Source of the DNA: Streptomyces antibioticus
GTDB taxonomy: Bacteria; Actinomycetota; Actinomycetes; Streptomycetales; Streptomycetaceae
Direction of reading: 5' to 3'
Length of the DNA stretch: 64,000 bases
Assembly: GCF_002019855.1 (NCBI RefSeq)
Contig: NZ_CM007717.1
Span: 3,621,636-3,685,635 of the forward strand
Below, one piece after another: positions 1-9,866 of the stretch (its first letter is position 1; each line of letters opens with the position of its first letter). Below the pieces are notes generated by a model. It ran no database searches, was not told the origin of the DNA, and worked only from the letters and a program-made list of their open reading frames with translations. The position numbers were made by a program, and so were the translations under genes.

Positions 1-495
1 TCAGGCCGGGGCGCCCAGTTCGGCCCAGACCGTCTTTCCGGTGACGCCGGGGGCGCGGACGACGCCCCAGTCCAGGCAGAGGCGCTGGACGATGAACATG
101 CCGTGACCGCCGGGGCGTCCCGCGCGGTGCGGGGTGCGCGGCGCCGGCTGGCCCGTGCCCCGGTCGGAGACCTCGACGCGGATCACCTTCCGGTCGCAGC
201 CGATGACCATCTGTTCGGGCCCCTCGGCGTGCAGGCAGGCGTTGGTGACCAGTTCGGAGACGACGAGCAGGACGTCCTCGGCGGCCGCGCGCCGGTCGGC
301 GGTGGCCGCGGGCAGCCAGCCCCACGCGTACAGCGCCTGCCGGGCGAAGTCGCGGGCGAGCGGGACGACCCCGCTGGCCCCGTCGAAGCTCAGCCGGCGG
401 ACCTCGGGGCCCGTCGACGCCCCGGAAGCGCCGTCGGCCTCCGGCTCCTGCTCCGGACCGCGGTCGCCCGGCGAGTAGGGCCGGGTGGTGCTCAT
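1..495 (-). CDS. HATPase anti-sigma factor (RsbW/SpoIIAB-like)
   Basis: This 164-residue protein carries a GHKL-type ATPase domain over its C-terminal two thirds: an N-box ELVTNACLHA, a G1-type VSDRG and a G2-type GGHGMFIVQRL. Such serine kinases bind SigB-family sigma factors and phosphorylate STAS antagonists. The upstream STAS gene (687..1067) and divergent SigB-type sigma gene (1339..2217) make a partner-switching module likely. In S. coelicolor the equivalent anti-sigma factor of SigI has, as I recall, been called PrsI. The ATG at 495 has only a weak ribosome binding site. The 191-base gap to the STAS gene holds its own direct repeats, so expression may be partly independent. Confidence 0.88.
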   Translation of the reverse strand: MSTTRPYSPGDRGPEQEPEADGASGASTGPEVRRLSFDGASGVVPLARDFARQALYAWGWLPAATADRRAAAEDVLLVVSELVTNACLHAEGPEQMVIGCDRKVIRVEVSDRGTGQPAPRTPHRAGRPGGHGMFIVQRLCLDWGVVRAPGVTGKTVWAELGAPA

Positions 496-538
496 CAGCG
501 CTTCACCTCACCGATTCCGCAAGCTGCACGATTCAGAA

Positions 539-563
539 GTCATCACTCGAACGTCATCACTCG
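539..563. repeat. Direct repeat before the anti-sigma gene
   Basis: GTCATCACTCG occurs twice (539-549 and 553-563), 14 bases apart, followed by a looser GTCATTACG copy near 568. The repeats lie 45-80 bases upstream of the anti-sigma start on the minus strand, where a regulator could bind. No function is known to me. Confidence 0.45.
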
Positions 564-686
564 TAGGTCATTACGTGGCCGGACGGCGTTTCCGTCACCT
601 TCACGGCCGTCGTTGCCGTCGTTGCCGTCGACATGTTCAGGTGTCTCCTGCCCGAGGGACGGGCCGGAACACCCCCGGCTCACGAG

Positions 687-1067
687 TCAGCCGGCGTCGT
701 CGGCGGCGAGCGCCGCTTCCAGGGAGTCGTGCACGGTGAAGACCGCGTCCGCACCGGTGATCTCGAAGACGCGCGCCACCACCGGCTGCATGCCCGCGAG
801 ATGCACCCCGCCCCCGGCCGCCTCGGCCTTCAGACGGGCCCCGAGCAGCACGTTCAGCCCCGTGGAGTCGCAGAACTCCAGCCGTGAGCAGTCCACGACC
901 AGACGGCTGAGCCCCTTGGCGAGGCAGTCCTCCAAGGGGTCACGCAACAGATCGGCGGTGTGGTGGTCCAACTCACCCGCCGGGGTCACCACGGCGTTGG
1001 AGCCTTCCTGCCGCACCTCGACCAGAAGCCGGCCCGACTGTGCGCTGCCGACCGTCCCGCGGTCCAT
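687..1067 (-). CDS. STAS-domain anti-sigma factor antagonist (RsbV/BldG-like)
   Basis: The 126-residue product is almost entirely one STAS domain. It includes the conserved stretch DCSRLEFCDSTGLNVLL, whose serine in the DST motif is the residue usually phosphorylated by the partner kinase. When dephosphorylated, such proteins release the sigma factor from its anti-sigma factor. I chose the ATG at 1067 because GGGAG sits about 9 bases upstream; an in-frame ATG at 1112 has no good site. It is followed on the same strand by the HATPase gene and is divergent from the sigma factor. The S. coelicolor counterpart is, as I recall, ArsI. Confidence 0.87.
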   Translation of the reverse strand: MDRGTVGSAQSGRLLVEVRQEGSNAVVTPAGELDHHTADLLRDPLEDCLAKGLSRLVVDCSRLEFCDSTGLNVLLGARLKAEAAGGGVHLAGMQPVVARVFEITGADAVFTVHDSLEAALAADDAG

Positions 1068-1338
1068 GCGTGTATCTCCCGGGGTTCGCTCACTGCTTGT
1101 GGAACTGCTCATCGCACGGCGTGCCGCGCCCTCGAACACTACGCCTTCTCCACGCACTCCAACAGCCGAACAATCATCCACAAACGGACATAAACCAACA
1201 AAACGAACTTGCGATCGGTTCGGTGGAGCGGGTAGGGCTAGGAGGAACACCCAACCGACACGGCCGGCTTTGGAGGCGCCGCACACCGTAGTGCGCTCAC
1301 TGGCTTCGGCAGCCTATGCCGAGAACGATGGAGGCATC
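1068..1338. promoter_or_regulatory. Divergent control region of the sigma locus
   Basis: This 271-base intergenic region separates the STAS gene from the sigma gene. The part around 1140-1220 is unusually rich in A+T for this chromosome and contains runs such as AACAAAACGAAC. It should contain both promoters, but I cannot place a convincing SigB-type or vegetative promoter. Confidence 0.4.
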
Positions 1339-2217
1339 ATGTCACCCCGGCTCGACGCATCGCACACCCCCACAGCGACGTCGGCACCCCCACCGGAACA
1401 TCTTGACCCCCTCATGGAGGACCTCCCCGAGATCCCTCCGTACGACGAGATCGGCGCCGTCGACGCGCGCGCTCTCTCGAAGACGCTCTTCGAGCGGCTG
1501 GAGTCCCTCGAAGAGGGCACCCACGCGCACGCGTACGTCCGCAACACGCTCGTCGAGCTGAACCTCACGCTGGTCAAGTTCGCCGCCTCCCGCTTCCGCT
1601 CGCGCAGTGAACCGATGGAGGACATCGTCCAGGTCGGCACGATCGGTCTGATCAAGGCGATCGACCGCTTCGAGCTGTCCCGGGGCGTCGAGTTCCCCAC
1701 CTTCGCGATGCCGACCATCATCGGCGAGATCAAGCGCTTCTTCCGTGACACGTCCTGGTCGGTCCGGGTCCCGCGCCGGCTCCAGGAGCTGCGCATCGAC
1801 CTGGCCAAGGCGGGCGACGAACTGGCCCAGAAGCTGGACCGCGCGCCCACCGTCGCGGAACTGGCGGAGCGCCTCGGCCGCAGCCCGGAGGAGGTCCTGG
1901 AGGGCATGGCGGCGTCCAACGCCTACACCGCCTCCTCCCTGGACGCCCAGCCGGAGGACGACGACGCGGAGGGCGCCCTCGCCGACCGCATCGGGTACGA
2001 GGACCACGGGATCGAGGGCATCGAGTACATCGAGTCCCTCAAGCCGATGATCGCCGGGCTCGCGCCCCGCGACCGCCAGATCCTCTCCCTGCGCTTCGTC
2101 GCGGGGCTGACCCAGTCGGAGATCGGCGAGGAGCTCGGCATCTCCCAGATGCATGTCTCCCGGCTGCTCTCGCGCACGCTGAGCCGTCTGCGCGAGGGAC
2201 TGACGGCCGAGGAGTAG
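1339..2217 (+). CDS. sigI: SigB/SigF-family RNA polymerase sigma factor
   Basis: The 292-residue protein has the region 2 motif MEDIVQVGTIGLIKAIDRFE (about residues 93-112), region 2.4 around FPTFAMPTIIGEIKRFFRD, region 3, and a region 4 helix-turn-helix ending TQSEIGEELGISQMHVSRLL. This matches group 3 stress sigma factors of the SigB/F/G type, of which Streptomyces have several. The ATG at 1339 follows GGAGG with only 4 bases spacing; the frame is open further upstream but has no better start. The divergent anti-sigma and antagonist genes plus the downstream hut operon match the sigI locus of S. coelicolor, where the sigma factor is linked to osmotic stress. The symbol rests on synteny. Confidence 0.85.
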   Translation: MSPRLDASHTPTATSAPPPEHLDPLMEDLPEIPPYDEIGAVDARALSKTLFERLESLEEGTHAHAYVRNTLVELNLTLVKFAASRFRSRSEPMEDIVQVGTIGLIKAIDRFELSRGVEFPTFAMPTIIGEIKRFFRDTSWSVRVPRRLQELRIDLAKAGDELAQKLDRAPTVAELAERLGRSPEEVLEGMAASNAYTASSLDAQPEDDDAEGALADRIGYEDHGIEGIEYIESLKPMIAGLAPRDRQILSLRFVAGLTQSEIGEELGISQMHVSRLLSRTLSRLREGLTAEE

Positions 2218-2245
2218 GGCTTACCCGGGCTTCCCTCGGCTCTCC

Positions 2246-3418
2246 TCAGACCACCTGTACGCCCCGGCGCCACACCTGGGAGACCAGCGGGACGCCCGGC
2301 CGGTAGGCCAGGTGGACATGGCTCGGGGCGTCCAGCAGGACCAGGTCGGCCCGGGCGCCCGGAGCGAGGCGGCCGATGTCGGCGCGGCGCAGGGCCGCCG
2401 CGCCGCCGGCCGTCGCCGACCACACCGCCTCGTCCGGCGTCATCCCCATGTCCCGCACCGCGAGGGCGACGCAGAAGGGGACGGAGGACGTGAAGGACGA
2501 GCCGGGGTTGCAGTCCGTGGAGAGCGCGACGGTGACGCCCGCGTCCAGCAGCCGGCGGGCGTCGGGCCACGCGGCCCGGGTGGAGAACTCGGCGCCCGGC
2601 AGCAGCGTGGCGACGGTGTTCCCGCTCGCCAGCGCGTCCACGTCGGCGTCGGTGAGGTGGGTGCAGTGGTCGGCGCTGGCCGCGTCCAGTTCGACGGCGA
2701 GCTGCACGCCGGGGCCGTAGGAGAGCTGGTTGGCGTGGACGCGGGGGTGCAGCCCCTTGGCCTTTCCGGCCGTGAGGATCGCCCGGGCCTGGTCGCCGTC
2801 GAAGGCGCCCTTCTCGCAGAAGACGTCGATCCAGCGGGCGTACGGCGCGCAGGCGTCGAGCATCTCGCCGGTGACCAGGGCGACGTACGCGGCCGGGTCG
2901 TCGGCGTAGTCGGGGGAGACGATGTGGGCGCCGAGGTAGGTGACCTCGTCGGTGTGGGCGGCGGCCAGGCGCAGGGCGCGGGCCTCGTCGGCGACGGTCA
3001 GGCCGTAACCCGACTTGGTCTCGAACGTGGTCGTCCCCTGGCGCAGCGCCTCGTCCAGGAAACGCGTGAGGTTGGCCTCCAGTTCCCGGTCGGTCGCGGC
3101 GCGGGTGGCGGCGACCGTGGTGCGGATGCCGCCCGCCGTGTAGCCGCGGCCGGACATCCGGGCGTTGAACTCCTCGGTGCGGTCGCCTGCGAAGACCAGG
3201 TGGGAGTGGGAGTCGACGAAGCCCGGGATCACCGCCCGGCCGCCGGCGTCGACCCGATTGTCAGTGGCGGGTGCTTTGCTGGATTCACCGGTCCACGCGA
3301 CGCGGTCGCCGTCGAGGACGACGGCCGCGTCCCGGACCAGACCGAGAGGGGAGTTGTCACCGAGGGAGGGGTCGTTGGTGACCAGCGTGGCGATGTTGGT
3401 GATGACGGTGCTGCTCAT
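2246..3418 (-). CDS. hutI: Imidazolonepropionase
   Basis: HutI hydrolyses 4-imidazolone-5-propanoate to N-formimino-L-glutamate, the third step of histidine degradation. The 390-residue protein belongs to the amidohydrolase superfamily: a metal-binding HSH in [12 protein letters not shown] near residue 74, [10 protein letters not shown] in the middle and a catalytic STDCNPGSS near residue 315. The start at 3418 has GAGGA 6 bases upstream; the frame remains open far upstream but inside hutF. It is the last gene of a minus-strand operon and lies 23 bases after hutF. It converges with sigI across a 28-base gap. Confidence 0.95.
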   Translation of the reverse strand: MSSTVITNIATLVTNDPSLGDNSPLGLVRDAAVVLDGDRVAWTGESSKAPATDNRVDAGGRAVIPGFVDSHSHLVFAGDRTEEFNARMSGRGYTAGGIRTTVAATRAATDRELEANLTRFLDEALRQGTTTFETKSGYGLTVADEARALRLAAAHTDEVTYLGAHIVSPDYADDPAAYVALVTGEMLDACAPYARWIDVFCEKGAFDGDQARAILTAGKAKGLHPRVHANQLSYGPGVQLAVELDAASADHCTHLTDADVDALASGNTVATLLPGAEFSTRAAWPDARRLLDAGVTVALSTDCNPGSSFTSSVPFCVALAVRDMGMTPDEAVWSATAGGAAALRRADIGRLAPGARADLVLLDAPSHVHLAYRPGVPLVSQVWRRGVQVV

Positions 3419-3441
3419 CGTGTCCTCAGGGGTGATGGGGT

Positions 3442-4779
3442 TCAGCCGCGCAGGGCTTGGATCGCGCCCGCCAGCGCCGATGGCACATCCGGTACGAGCG
3501 TATGGGCCCCGTCGCGTACGACGTGCCGGCCCGCGACGACCGTGTGCCGTACGTCCGCCCCGGTCGCCGCGAATACGGCGGTCTCGGCGCCGAGCCGGGG
3601 CAGCGGGCCCGCTGTCCTGACGGTGTCGAGGGCGATCGTGGTGAAGTCGGCGGGCGCGCCGGTCTCCAGGGTGCCCGCCTCGGGGCGGCCGAGCGCGGCG
3701 TGACCGTCTGCGGAGGCGGCGCGCAGCAGGGCGGCGGCCGTCCAGTGGCCCCGGGTGCGGGTGCGCAGGCGCTCGTTCAGCTCCATCGCGCGGGCCTCTT
3801 CGAAGAGGTCGATGACGGCGTGGCTGTCCGAGCCGAGGGAGAGCGGTGAGCCCGCGGCCTGGAGGGCGACGGCCGGGCCGATGCCGTCGGCGAGGTCCCG
3901 TTCCGTCGTCGGGCACATGCAGGTGCCGGTGCCGGTGCCGCCGAGCAGGGCGATGTCCTCGTCGGTGAGGTGGGTGTTGTGGACGCCGGTGGTGCGCGGG
4001 CCGAGGACCCCGTGGTCGGCGAGCAGCCGGGTCGGGGTGCGGCCGTGGGCGGCGTGGCAGGCGTCGTTCTCGGCGGTCTGCTCGGACAGGTGCACATGCA
4101 GCGGCGCCCCGCGCTCGGCGGCCCAGCGGGCGACGGTCGCCAACTGGTCGGCGGGCACGGCCCGTACGGAGTGGATCGCCGCACCGATCCTCGCGTGATC
4201 CCGTTCCTTGAGAAGTGAACAGCGTTCGGCCCAGGCGTCCGCGGTGCCGTCAGAGAAGCGGAGCTGGTGCGTGTTGGGGGGCTGTCCGAAGCCGGCGGAG
4301 AAGTAGGCGGTGTCGAGGAGGGTGATGCGGATGCCTGCTGCGACGGCGGCCTCGATCAGGGCCTCGCCCATCGCGTTGGGGTCGGCGTAGGGGGTGCCGC
4401 CGGGGGCGTGGTGGACGTAGTGGAACTCGCCGACGGCGGTGATGCCGGCGAGGGCCATCTCGGCGTACACCGCGCGGGCGAGGGCGTGGTAGGTGTCCGG
4501 GGTCAGCCGGTCGGCGAAGCGGTACATGAGGTCGCGCCAGGTCCAGAAAGTCCCGGAACCGATCTGGACGGTGCCGCGCAGCGCCCGGTGAAAAGCATGG
4601 CTGTGGGCGTTGGCCAGGCCGGGGAGGGTGAGCCCGCGCAGCACCTCCGCGCCGGGCGGCGGTGCGGGTGTCTCCTTGTGGACGGCGGTGATGCGGCCGT
4701 CGGCGACGTCGAGCGCGACGCCCGGCTCGACGGTGTCGTCGAGCCAGGCGTGCTCCGCCCAGTAGGTCCGCTTGGTCAC
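3442..4779 (-). CDS. hutF: Formimidoylglutamate deiminase
   Basis: HutF converts N-formimino-L-glutamate to N-formyl-L-glutamate and ammonia. The 445-residue amidohydrolase shows metal ligands in [11 protein letters not shown] (about residues 56-66), [17 protein letters not shown] and [10 protein letters not shown]. This places it with HutF rather than with guanine deaminases or HutI. Its start overlaps the stop of the preceding M20 gene by four bases (ATGA), indicating translational coupling. Histidine breakdown here therefore takes the two-step route through formylglutamate rather than the one-step formimidoylglutamase route. Confidence 0.93.
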   Translation of the reverse strand: MTKRTYWAEHAWLDDTVEPGVALDVADGRITAVHKETPAPPPGAEVLRGLTLPGLANAHSHAFHRALRGTVQIGSGTFWTWRDLMYRFADRLTPDTYHALARAVYAEMALAGITAVGEFHYVHHAPGGTPYADPNAMGEALIEAAVAAGIRITLLDTAYFSAGFGQPPNTHQLRFSDGTADAWAERCSLLKERDHARIGAAIHSVRAVPADQLATVARWAAERGAPLHVHLSEQTAENDACHAAHGRTPTRLLADHGVLGPRTTGVHNTHLTDEDIALLGGTGTGTCMCPTTERDLADGIGPAVALQAAGSPLSLGSDSHAVIDLFEEARAMELNERLRTRTRGHWTAAALLRAASADGHAALGRPEAGTLETGAPADFTTIALDTVRTAGPLPRLGAETAVFAATGADVRHTVVAGRHVVRDGAHTLVPDVPSALAGAIQALRG

Positions 4780-5993
4780 GCGCAGGCCAGTCCTTCCAGT
4801 ACGTCGGCGAGGGCGTGCACTCCGGCCACGCAGTCGTCCTCGGCCGCGAACTCGGCCGGGGAGTGCGAGACGCCCGTGGGGTTGCGCACGAACAGCATGG
4901 CGGTCGGGACGCGTCCGGAGAGGATTCCGGCGTCGTGTCCGGCGCCGGTGCCGAGGACGGGCACCTTGAGGCCGGTGCCGGTGCCCAGGATGCGGGCCAG
5001 TTCGTCGCGCAGGGCGTGGTCGAACTCGACCACGGGGGTGAAGGACTCCCGGACCACGTCGAGGTCGATGCCGTGCGCGTCGGCGTGGGCGCGGGCCGCC
5101 CGCTCGATGCCGCCGACGACGGTGTCGAGGGTGCTCTGGTCCTCGGCGCGGGAGTCGAGCCAGCCGCGCACCAGGGAGGGCACGGCGTTGACGCCGTTCG
5201 GCTCGACGGAGATCTTGCCGAAGGTGGCGACGGCACCGGCGAGTTCGGCCTCGCGGCGGGCGGCGAGCACCGTCTCGGCGTACGACAGCATCGGGTCGCG
5301 GCGGTCGACGAGCCGGGTGGTGCCCGCGTGGTTGGCCTCGCCGCGGAAGTCGAAGCGCCAGCGGCCGTGCGGCCAGATGGCGCTGGCGACGCCGACCCGG
5401 TCGCCGGACAGGTCCAGGGCGCGGCCCTGTTCGACGTGGAGTTCGACGAAGGCGCCGATGCGGGCCAGCCGTTCCGGGTCCGCGCCGATGGCGTCGGGGT
5501 CGTACCCGGCGGCCTCCATGGCGCGCGATAGGGTGACGCCGTCGGCGTCGGTGAGCCGGTGCGCCTGCTCGGCGGTCAGGGCTCCGGCGGTGAGCCGGGA
5601 GCCGACGCAGGCCAGGCCGAAGCGGGCGCCCTCCTCGTCGCCGAAGTTGACGATCGCGAGGGGCTTGGCGAAGTGCGCCTGCCGGGCGCGCAGTTCGTCC
5701 AGCGCGGCGAAGGAGGACACCACGCCGAGGGGGCCGTCGAAGGCGCCGCCGTCGGGCACGGAGTCGAGGTGGGAGCCGGTGACGACGGCGTCACCGGCGG
5801 TGGGGTCGCCGAGCCAGGCCCACTGGTTGCCGTTGCGGTCGGTCTCGTAGGTGAGGCCGCGGGCCTCGGCCTGGTCCTTGAACCAGGCCCGGCAGTCGGT
5901 GTCGGCGCCGGTCCAGGCGTAGCGGCGGTAGCCCCCGGAGGCGGAGCTGCGGCCGATCGGCAGCAGCTCCGCCCACATGCTGTGGAAGGTCAC
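4776..5993 (-). CDS. M20-family amidohydrolase (annotated type: allantoate amidohydrolase)
   Basis: The 405-residue protein is a zinc-dependent M20/allantoate amidohydrolase-type enzyme. Visible metal-site motifs are [19 protein letters not shown] (about residues 72-90) and [11 protein letters not shown] (about 117-127), with a later LHVEQG and a C-terminal GAGHDAG. Relatives act on allantoate, ureidoglycolate, N-carbamoyl amino acids or similar N-acyl compounds. It is translationally coupled on both sides, to hutU by a four-base overlap and to hutF by another. No HutG-type formylglutamate deformylase is in the operon. I infer that this enzyme may remove the formyl group from N-formylglutamate; a purine-catabolic role is the alternative. 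Confidence 0.85.
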   Translation of the reverse strand: MTFHSMWAELLPIGRSSASGGYRRYAWTGADTDCRAWFKDQAEARGLTYETDRNGNQWAWLGDPTAGDAVVTGSHLDSVPDGGAFDGPLGVVSSFAALDELRARQAHFAKPLAIVNFGDEEGARFGLACVGSRLTAGALTAEQAHRLTDADGVTLSRAMEAAGYDPDAIGADPERLARIGAFVELHVEQGRALDLSGDRVGVASAIWPHGRWRFDFRGEANHAGTTRLVDRRDPMLSYAETVLAARREAELAGAVATFGKISVEPNGVNAVPSLVRGWLDSRAEDQSTLDTVVGGIERAARAHADAHGIDLDVVRESFTPVVEFDHALRDELARILGTGTGLKVPVLGTGAGHDAGILSGRVPTAMLFVRNPTGVSHSPAEFAAEDDCVAGVHALADVLEGLACA

Positions 5994-7672
5994 GCGTCGT
6001 CACCTTCACGCATGGGCACCCGCACGCCGCGCTCGGCGGCGACGTTCTCCGCGATGTCGTATCCGGCGTCGACGTGCCGGATGACGCCCATGCCGGGGTC
6101 GTTGGTGAGGACCCGGCGGATCTTCTCGCCGGCGAGCGGGGTGCCGTCGGCGACGGTGACCTGGCCGGCGTGGATGGAGCGGCCCATGCCGACGCCGCCG
6201 CCGTGGTGGAGGGAGACCCAGGAGGCGCCCGAGGCGACGTTGACCATGGCGTTCAGCAGCGGCCAGTCGGCGATGGCGTCGGAGCCGTCGAGCATGGCCT
6301 CGGTCTCGCGGTAGGGGGAGGCGACGGAGCCGCAGTCGAGGTGGTCGCGGCCGATGGCGAGGGGGGCGGCCAGCTCGCCGCTCGCGACCATGTCGTTGAA
6401 CCGCTCGCCCGCCTTGTCGCGCTCGCCGTAGCCGAGCCAGCAGATGCGGGCGGGCAGGCCCTGGAAGTGGACGCGCTCGCCGGCCAGCTTGATCCAGCGG
6501 TGCAGGGACTCGTTCTCGGGGAAGAGGTCGAGGATCGCCTTGTCGGTCTTGGCGATGTCGGACGCCTCGCCGGACAGGGCGGCCCAGCGGAAGGGGCCCT
6601 TGCCCTCGGAGAACAGCGGGCGGATGTAGGCGGGGACGAAGCCGGGGAAGGCGAACGCCCGGTCGTATCCGGCGAGCTGGGCCTCGCCGCGGATGGAGTT
6701 GCCGTAGTCGAAGACCTCGGCGCCGGCGTCCTGGAAGCCGACCATGGCCTCGACGTGCCGGGCCATGGACTCGCGGGCGCGGGTGGTGAAGCCGGCCGGG
6801 TCCTTGGCGGCGGCGTCGGCCATGTCCTCGAAGGCGATCCCGGTGGGCAGGTAGGCCAGCGGGTCGTGGGCGGAGGTCTGGTCGGTGACGATGTCGATCG
6901 GCGCGCCCAGGGCGAGGAGCTGCGGGACCAGCTCGGCGGCGTTGCCGAGGACGCCGATGGAGAGCGGGCGGCGGGCGTCGCGGGCCTCGGTGGCGAGCTG
7001 GAGGGCGTGGTCGAGGGAGTCGGCCTTCACGTCGAGGTAGCGGTGCTCGATGCGGCGGTCGATGGCGCGGGGGTCGCAGTCGATACAGATCGCGACACCG
7101 TCGTTCATGGTCACGGCGAGGGGCTGGGCGCCGCCCATGCCGCCGAGGCCGGCGGTGAGGGTGATGGTCCCGGCGAGGGTGCCGCCGACCCCCTTGCCGA
7201 TTGAATGCAGCTTCGCGGCGACGGCGGCGAAGGTCTCGTAGGTGCCCTGGAGGATGCCCTGGGTGCCGATGTAGATCCAGGAGCCGGCGGTCATCTGGCC
7301 GTACATGGTCAGGCCGAGGGCCTCCAGGCGGCGGAACTCCTCCCAGTTGGCCCAGTCGCCGACGAGGTTGGAGTTGGCGATGAGGACGCGCGGGGCCCAC
7401 TCGTGGGTCTGCATCACGCCGACGGGGCGGCCGGACTGGACGAGCATCGTCTCGTCCTGCTTGAGGGTGCGCAGGGTGCGGACCATCGCGTCGAAGGAGC
7501 GCCAGTCGCGGGCGGCCTTGCCGGTGCCGCCGTAGACGACGAGCTTGTCGGGGTGTTCGGCGACCTCGGGGTCGAGGTTGTTCTGGAGCATCCGCAGGGC
7601 GGCTTCCTGCTGCCATCCCAGGGCGCTCAGTTCCGTACCGCGGGGCGCTCGTACGGGGCGGGGTCCTGACAT
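5990..7672 (-). CDS. hutU: Urocanate hydratase
   Basis: HutU hydrates urocanate to 4-imidazolone-5-propanoate using tightly bound NAD. The 560-residue sequence has the family hallmarks [11 protein letters not shown] near the N terminus, [18 protein letters not shown] in the NAD-binding core, and the C-terminal stretch [15 protein letters not shown] followed by [18 protein letters not shown]. Length is typical of the family. The ATG at 7672 has a strong AAGGAGG about 9 bases upstream, which marks the first gene of the operon. Histidine ammonia-lyase (hutH) is not in the window, so the first step is encoded elsewhere. Confidence 0.97.
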   Translation of the reverse strand: MSGPRPVRAPRGTELSALGWQQEAALRMLQNNLDPEVAEHPDKLVVYGGTGKAARDWRSFDAMVRTLRTLKQDETMLVQSGRPVGVMQTHEWAPRVLIANSNLVGDWANWEEFRRLEALGLTMYGQMTAGSWIYIGTQGILQGTYETFAAVAAKLHSIGKGVGGTLAGTITLTAGLGGMGGAQPLAVTMNDGVAICIDCDPRAIDRRIEHRYLDVKADSLDHALQLATEARDARRPLSIGVLGNAAELVPQLLALGAPIDIVTDQTSAHDPLAYLPTGIAFEDMADAAAKDPAGFTTRARESMARHVEAMVGFQDAGAEVFDYGNSIRGEAQLAGYDRAFAFPGFVPAYIRPLFSEGKGPFRWAALSGEASDIAKTDKAILDLFPENESLHRWIKLAGERVHFQGLPARICWLGYGERDKAGERFNDMVASGELAAPLAIGRDHLDCGSVASPYRETEAMLDGSDAIADWPLLNAMVNVASGASWVSLHHGGGVGMGRSIHAGQVTVADGTPLAGEKIRRVLTNDPGMGVIRHVDAGYDIAENVAAERGVRVPMREGDDA

Positions 7673-7720
7673 GGTCGGCCTCCTTGCGGATGGGTGATCC
7701 CGGCGGATTGTTACTGCTGT

Positions 7721-7756
7721 TATTCACATCCTCGCGTGATGAATAGAGCTAGTCAA
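7721..7756 (-). promoter_or_regulatory. hutUp: Predicted hut promoter with overlapping inverted repeat
   Basis: On the minus strand TTGACT (7756-7751) is followed after 17 bases by GAGGAT (7733-7728), a plausible vegetative promoter about 50 bases before hutU. TATTCA (7721-7726) and TGAATA (7740-7745) form an inverted repeat with a 13-base centre over the -10 element, which is where a repressor would be expected. The rest of the 392-base gap up to 8064 shows no gene. Confidence 0.5.
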
Positions 7757-8064
7757 TACGGGCGGACCCGCGACACGGGCAGCGCCGGGTGGGCCGGAGG
7801 GGCTGCGGGAGCGGCGCGAGGAGGGGGCGGGCGGCGGCGCGTTCACCACCCCGCGCGGGCCCGCGCGCCCTTGACGCGCGCCGGTGGGCGGGGTGTTCAA
7901 ACGGGGAACAGGCATGACGAACGGGCCCGAAAACGGCGCGAGCCGACCCACCCTAGTCACTCGGCGCATGTTCCGCCGGAAAATGCCCGAAGACTCACTC
8001 ATCGCGCACACGTTGCGTAGCCTCCTCATCACTCAGCCGAACCGCAGGCGGGAGGGGAGCCACG

Positions 8065-8460
8065 GTGCCCGGAATCGACGAGTGCCTACTGGAGGCCATG
8101 CGGCTGCCCGGGGCCCGGGGAGCCGCACTGGTCGACTGGACCAGCGGGCTCGCCCTGGGCTCGGTCGGGGACTTCCCCGGCGGTGACCACGAGGCCGCGG
8201 CCGCCGAGGCCGCCGAGGTCGCCCGGCTCACGGCGGAGCAGCGGGCGTTCACGCCCGACCAGGGAGACGACGAGCGGGCGGACCCGCCGGTGGAGGACCT
8301 CATCATCAGCAACCGGGACAGCTACCACCTGCTGCGGTTCGTCTCGACGTCCTTCGACAGCAGCGTCTTCCTGCACGTGTGGCTGGGCCGGCCGGACGGC
8401 AATCTCGCACTGGCCCGGATCCGGCTGGGCGAGATGGCCGGACGGCTGGTGCTGGGATGA
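8065..8460 (+). CDS. Roadblock/LC7-like protein, first copy
   Basis: This 131-residue protein resembles small Roadblock/LC7 (MglB-type) dimeric proteins, which usually modulate small GTPases. It shares VD.TSG.ALG near residue 24 and a Y/HLLR-like strand (DSYHLLRFVS) with the protein at 9867..10241, so the two are paralogues inside one cluster. The GTG at 8065 is preceded by GGAGGGGAG. It overlaps the next gene by four bases (ATGA). No GTPase gene lies nearby, so the partner is unknown. The family call is inferred from small size, fold-like pattern and company. Confidence 0.65.
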   Translation: MPGIDECLLEAMRLPGARGAALVDWTSGLALGSVGDFPGGDHEAAAAEAAEVARLTAEQRAFTPDQGDDERADPPVEDLIISNRDSYHLLRFVSTSFDSSVFLHVWLGRPDGNLALARIRLGEMAGRLVLG

Positions 8461-9314
8461 CGCTCGTGGGGACGACACCGCAGGGCACCACCCCACCACC
8501 CCGGCTCCCGGTGCGCGAGAGATCGACGGCGCGGCACCGGGCGGGGGCCGGGCTCTCCCCGATGCTGAACCGGCTCGCCGCCGAGCGGGCCACCGGCGTC
8601 CTGGAGCGCGAGCGCGGCTCGCTCTATCTGGCCGAGGGCCGGGTGGTGCACGCCGAGAGCCCGCTCGCACCCGGCCTCGACGTGCTCCTGCTGACCCACG
8701 GCACCCTCGACCCCACCGTCTGGCGGGCCGCCGTGGAGCGCGCCGACCAGCGGTACGGCGCCGCCCGGCTGCTGCTCGACACCGGCCGGATCCCGCGCGG
8801 CGCCCTGGAGCTGTGCCACCTGGGCGCGCTGTACGACGCCGCGTACTTCGCGCTCGCCCCCAGCAGCACCCCCGGCCGCTTCGTCTACGGCACCGGGCAC
8901 TGGCTCGGCCCGCTGCTGCCGGTGCCGGTGGACGCGCTGGAGCGCGAGACGGTGCGCCGCCGTGAGCTGCTGGACCGGGTGTGGCCCGACCCGCTGGCCG
9001 ACGGCGCGCCGCTGCGGCGCACCGAGGCGGTGGCGGCGCCGCCCGCGACCGCCCGGCAGAGAGCGGTCCTGGCCCTGGTCAACGGCGTGCGTACGGCGTC
9101 GGACATCGCGCGGGAGCTGGGCCGGCAGGCGTTCCACACCTTGGTGGACGTCCGTCGGCTGGCCGCCGCGGGTCTGCTGACCGCGCTGCTGCCGCCGCCC
9201 CCGCCGGTGGCACCGGCGGCCGCCCATCCACCGCCGGGCATCTCGATGCCCCGCGTGAACGACCCCGACATCGGTCTGCTGAAGAGGCTCAGGGATGCGC
9301 TGGAGGCCCTTTGA
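8457..9314 (+). CDS. DUF4388-like N-terminal / winged-helix-like protein
   Basis: The 285-residue protein begins with a disordered stretch, then a segment containing LAAERATGVLERERGSLYLAEGR..HAESPL, which resembles DUF4388 (PATAN-like) modules found in Roadblock and signalling proteins. A C-terminal part reads LALVNGVRTASDIARELGRQ and LVDVRRLAAAGLL, like a winged-helix domain. It is translationally coupled to the first Roadblock-like gene. Its end overlaps a possible upstream start of the next gene. It may link the Roadblock proteins to transcription or to a GTPase, but this is only inference. Confidence 0.6.
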   Translation: MTLVGTTPQGTTPPPRLPVRERSTARHRAGAGLSPMLNRLAAERATGVLERERGSLYLAEGRVVHAESPLAPGLDVLLLTHGTLDPTVWRAAVERADQRYGAARLLLDTGRIPRGALELCHLGALYDAAYFALAPSSTPGRFVYGTGHWLGPLLPVPVDALERETVRRRELLDRVWPDPLADGAPLRRTEAVAAPPATARQRAVLALVNGVRTASDIARELGRQAFHTLVDVRRLAAAGLLTALLPPPPPVAPAAAHPPPGISMPRVNDPDIGLLKRLRDALEAL

Positions 9315-9348
9315 GCGGCAGCGCCCGCGCGACGGGAGGAACGAACTG

Positions 9349-9843
9349 ATGGCGGCCGAGCCGGACATCCTCGACGAGCTGCGCCGGCTGCGGGCCCGGG
9401 TGCCCCAGCTCACGGGTGCGCTCGTGGCCGGTGTGGACGGTCTCGTCCTCGCCCACGACACCCCCGGCGTGGAGCCGGAGGGGGTGGCGGCGCTGACCGC
9501 GGCCGCCCTCGCCGTCGCGGTGCGGCTGGCCGACACCACCGGCCAGGGCGACTTCCGCGAACTGCTGGTGCGGGGCGTCTACGGCTATGTCGCCACCTAC
9601 TCGGCCGGCCACAGCGCGGTGCTGACCGTGCTCGCGCAGGACCGGGTCAACGTCGGCCGGCTGCACCTGGAGGGGCGCCGGGCCGCGGTCCGCGTCGGGG
9701 AGCTGGTCGACGCGCGGGAGGCGAGGGTGCGGGCGGCGAGGCCCGCGCTCGCACCGCCGCGCCCGCAGCCCCCCGCCAAGCCCCTCACCGTACGGACCAG
9801 ATCGGCGCGCGGCACCAACGCGCGCACCACCACGGATAGTTGA
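9349..9843 (+). CDS. Roadblock/LC7 domain protein, second copy
   Basis: This 164-residue protein shows a clear Roadblock/LC7 pattern: LRRLRARVPQLTGALVAGVDGLVLAHDT at the start of the domain (about residues 8-36) and YGYVATYSAG followed by AVLTVLAQDRVNVGRLH. A basic, proline-rich C-terminal tail follows. I chose the ATG at 9349 because GGGAGG lies about 9 bases upstream; an ATG at 9295 inside the preceding gene has no good site. It is the third gene of the cluster and gives the firmest Roadblock assignment in it. Confidence 0.8.
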   Translation: MAAEPDILDELRRLRARVPQLTGALVAGVDGLVLAHDTPGVEPEGVAALTAAALAVAVRLADTTGQGDFRELLVRGVYGYVATYSAGHSAVLTVLAQDRVNVGRLHLEGRRAAVRVGELVDAREARVRAARPALAPPRPQPPAKPLTVRTRSARGTNARTTTDS

Positions 9844-9866
9844 GAAGAACCGAGGAGCAACCAGTC

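Noticed and set aside
103..1338. Long open plus-strand frame upstream of the sigma gene
   Set aside because: It runs antisense through the anti-sigma and antagonist genes and has no domain signal; only the part from 1339 is a sigma factor.
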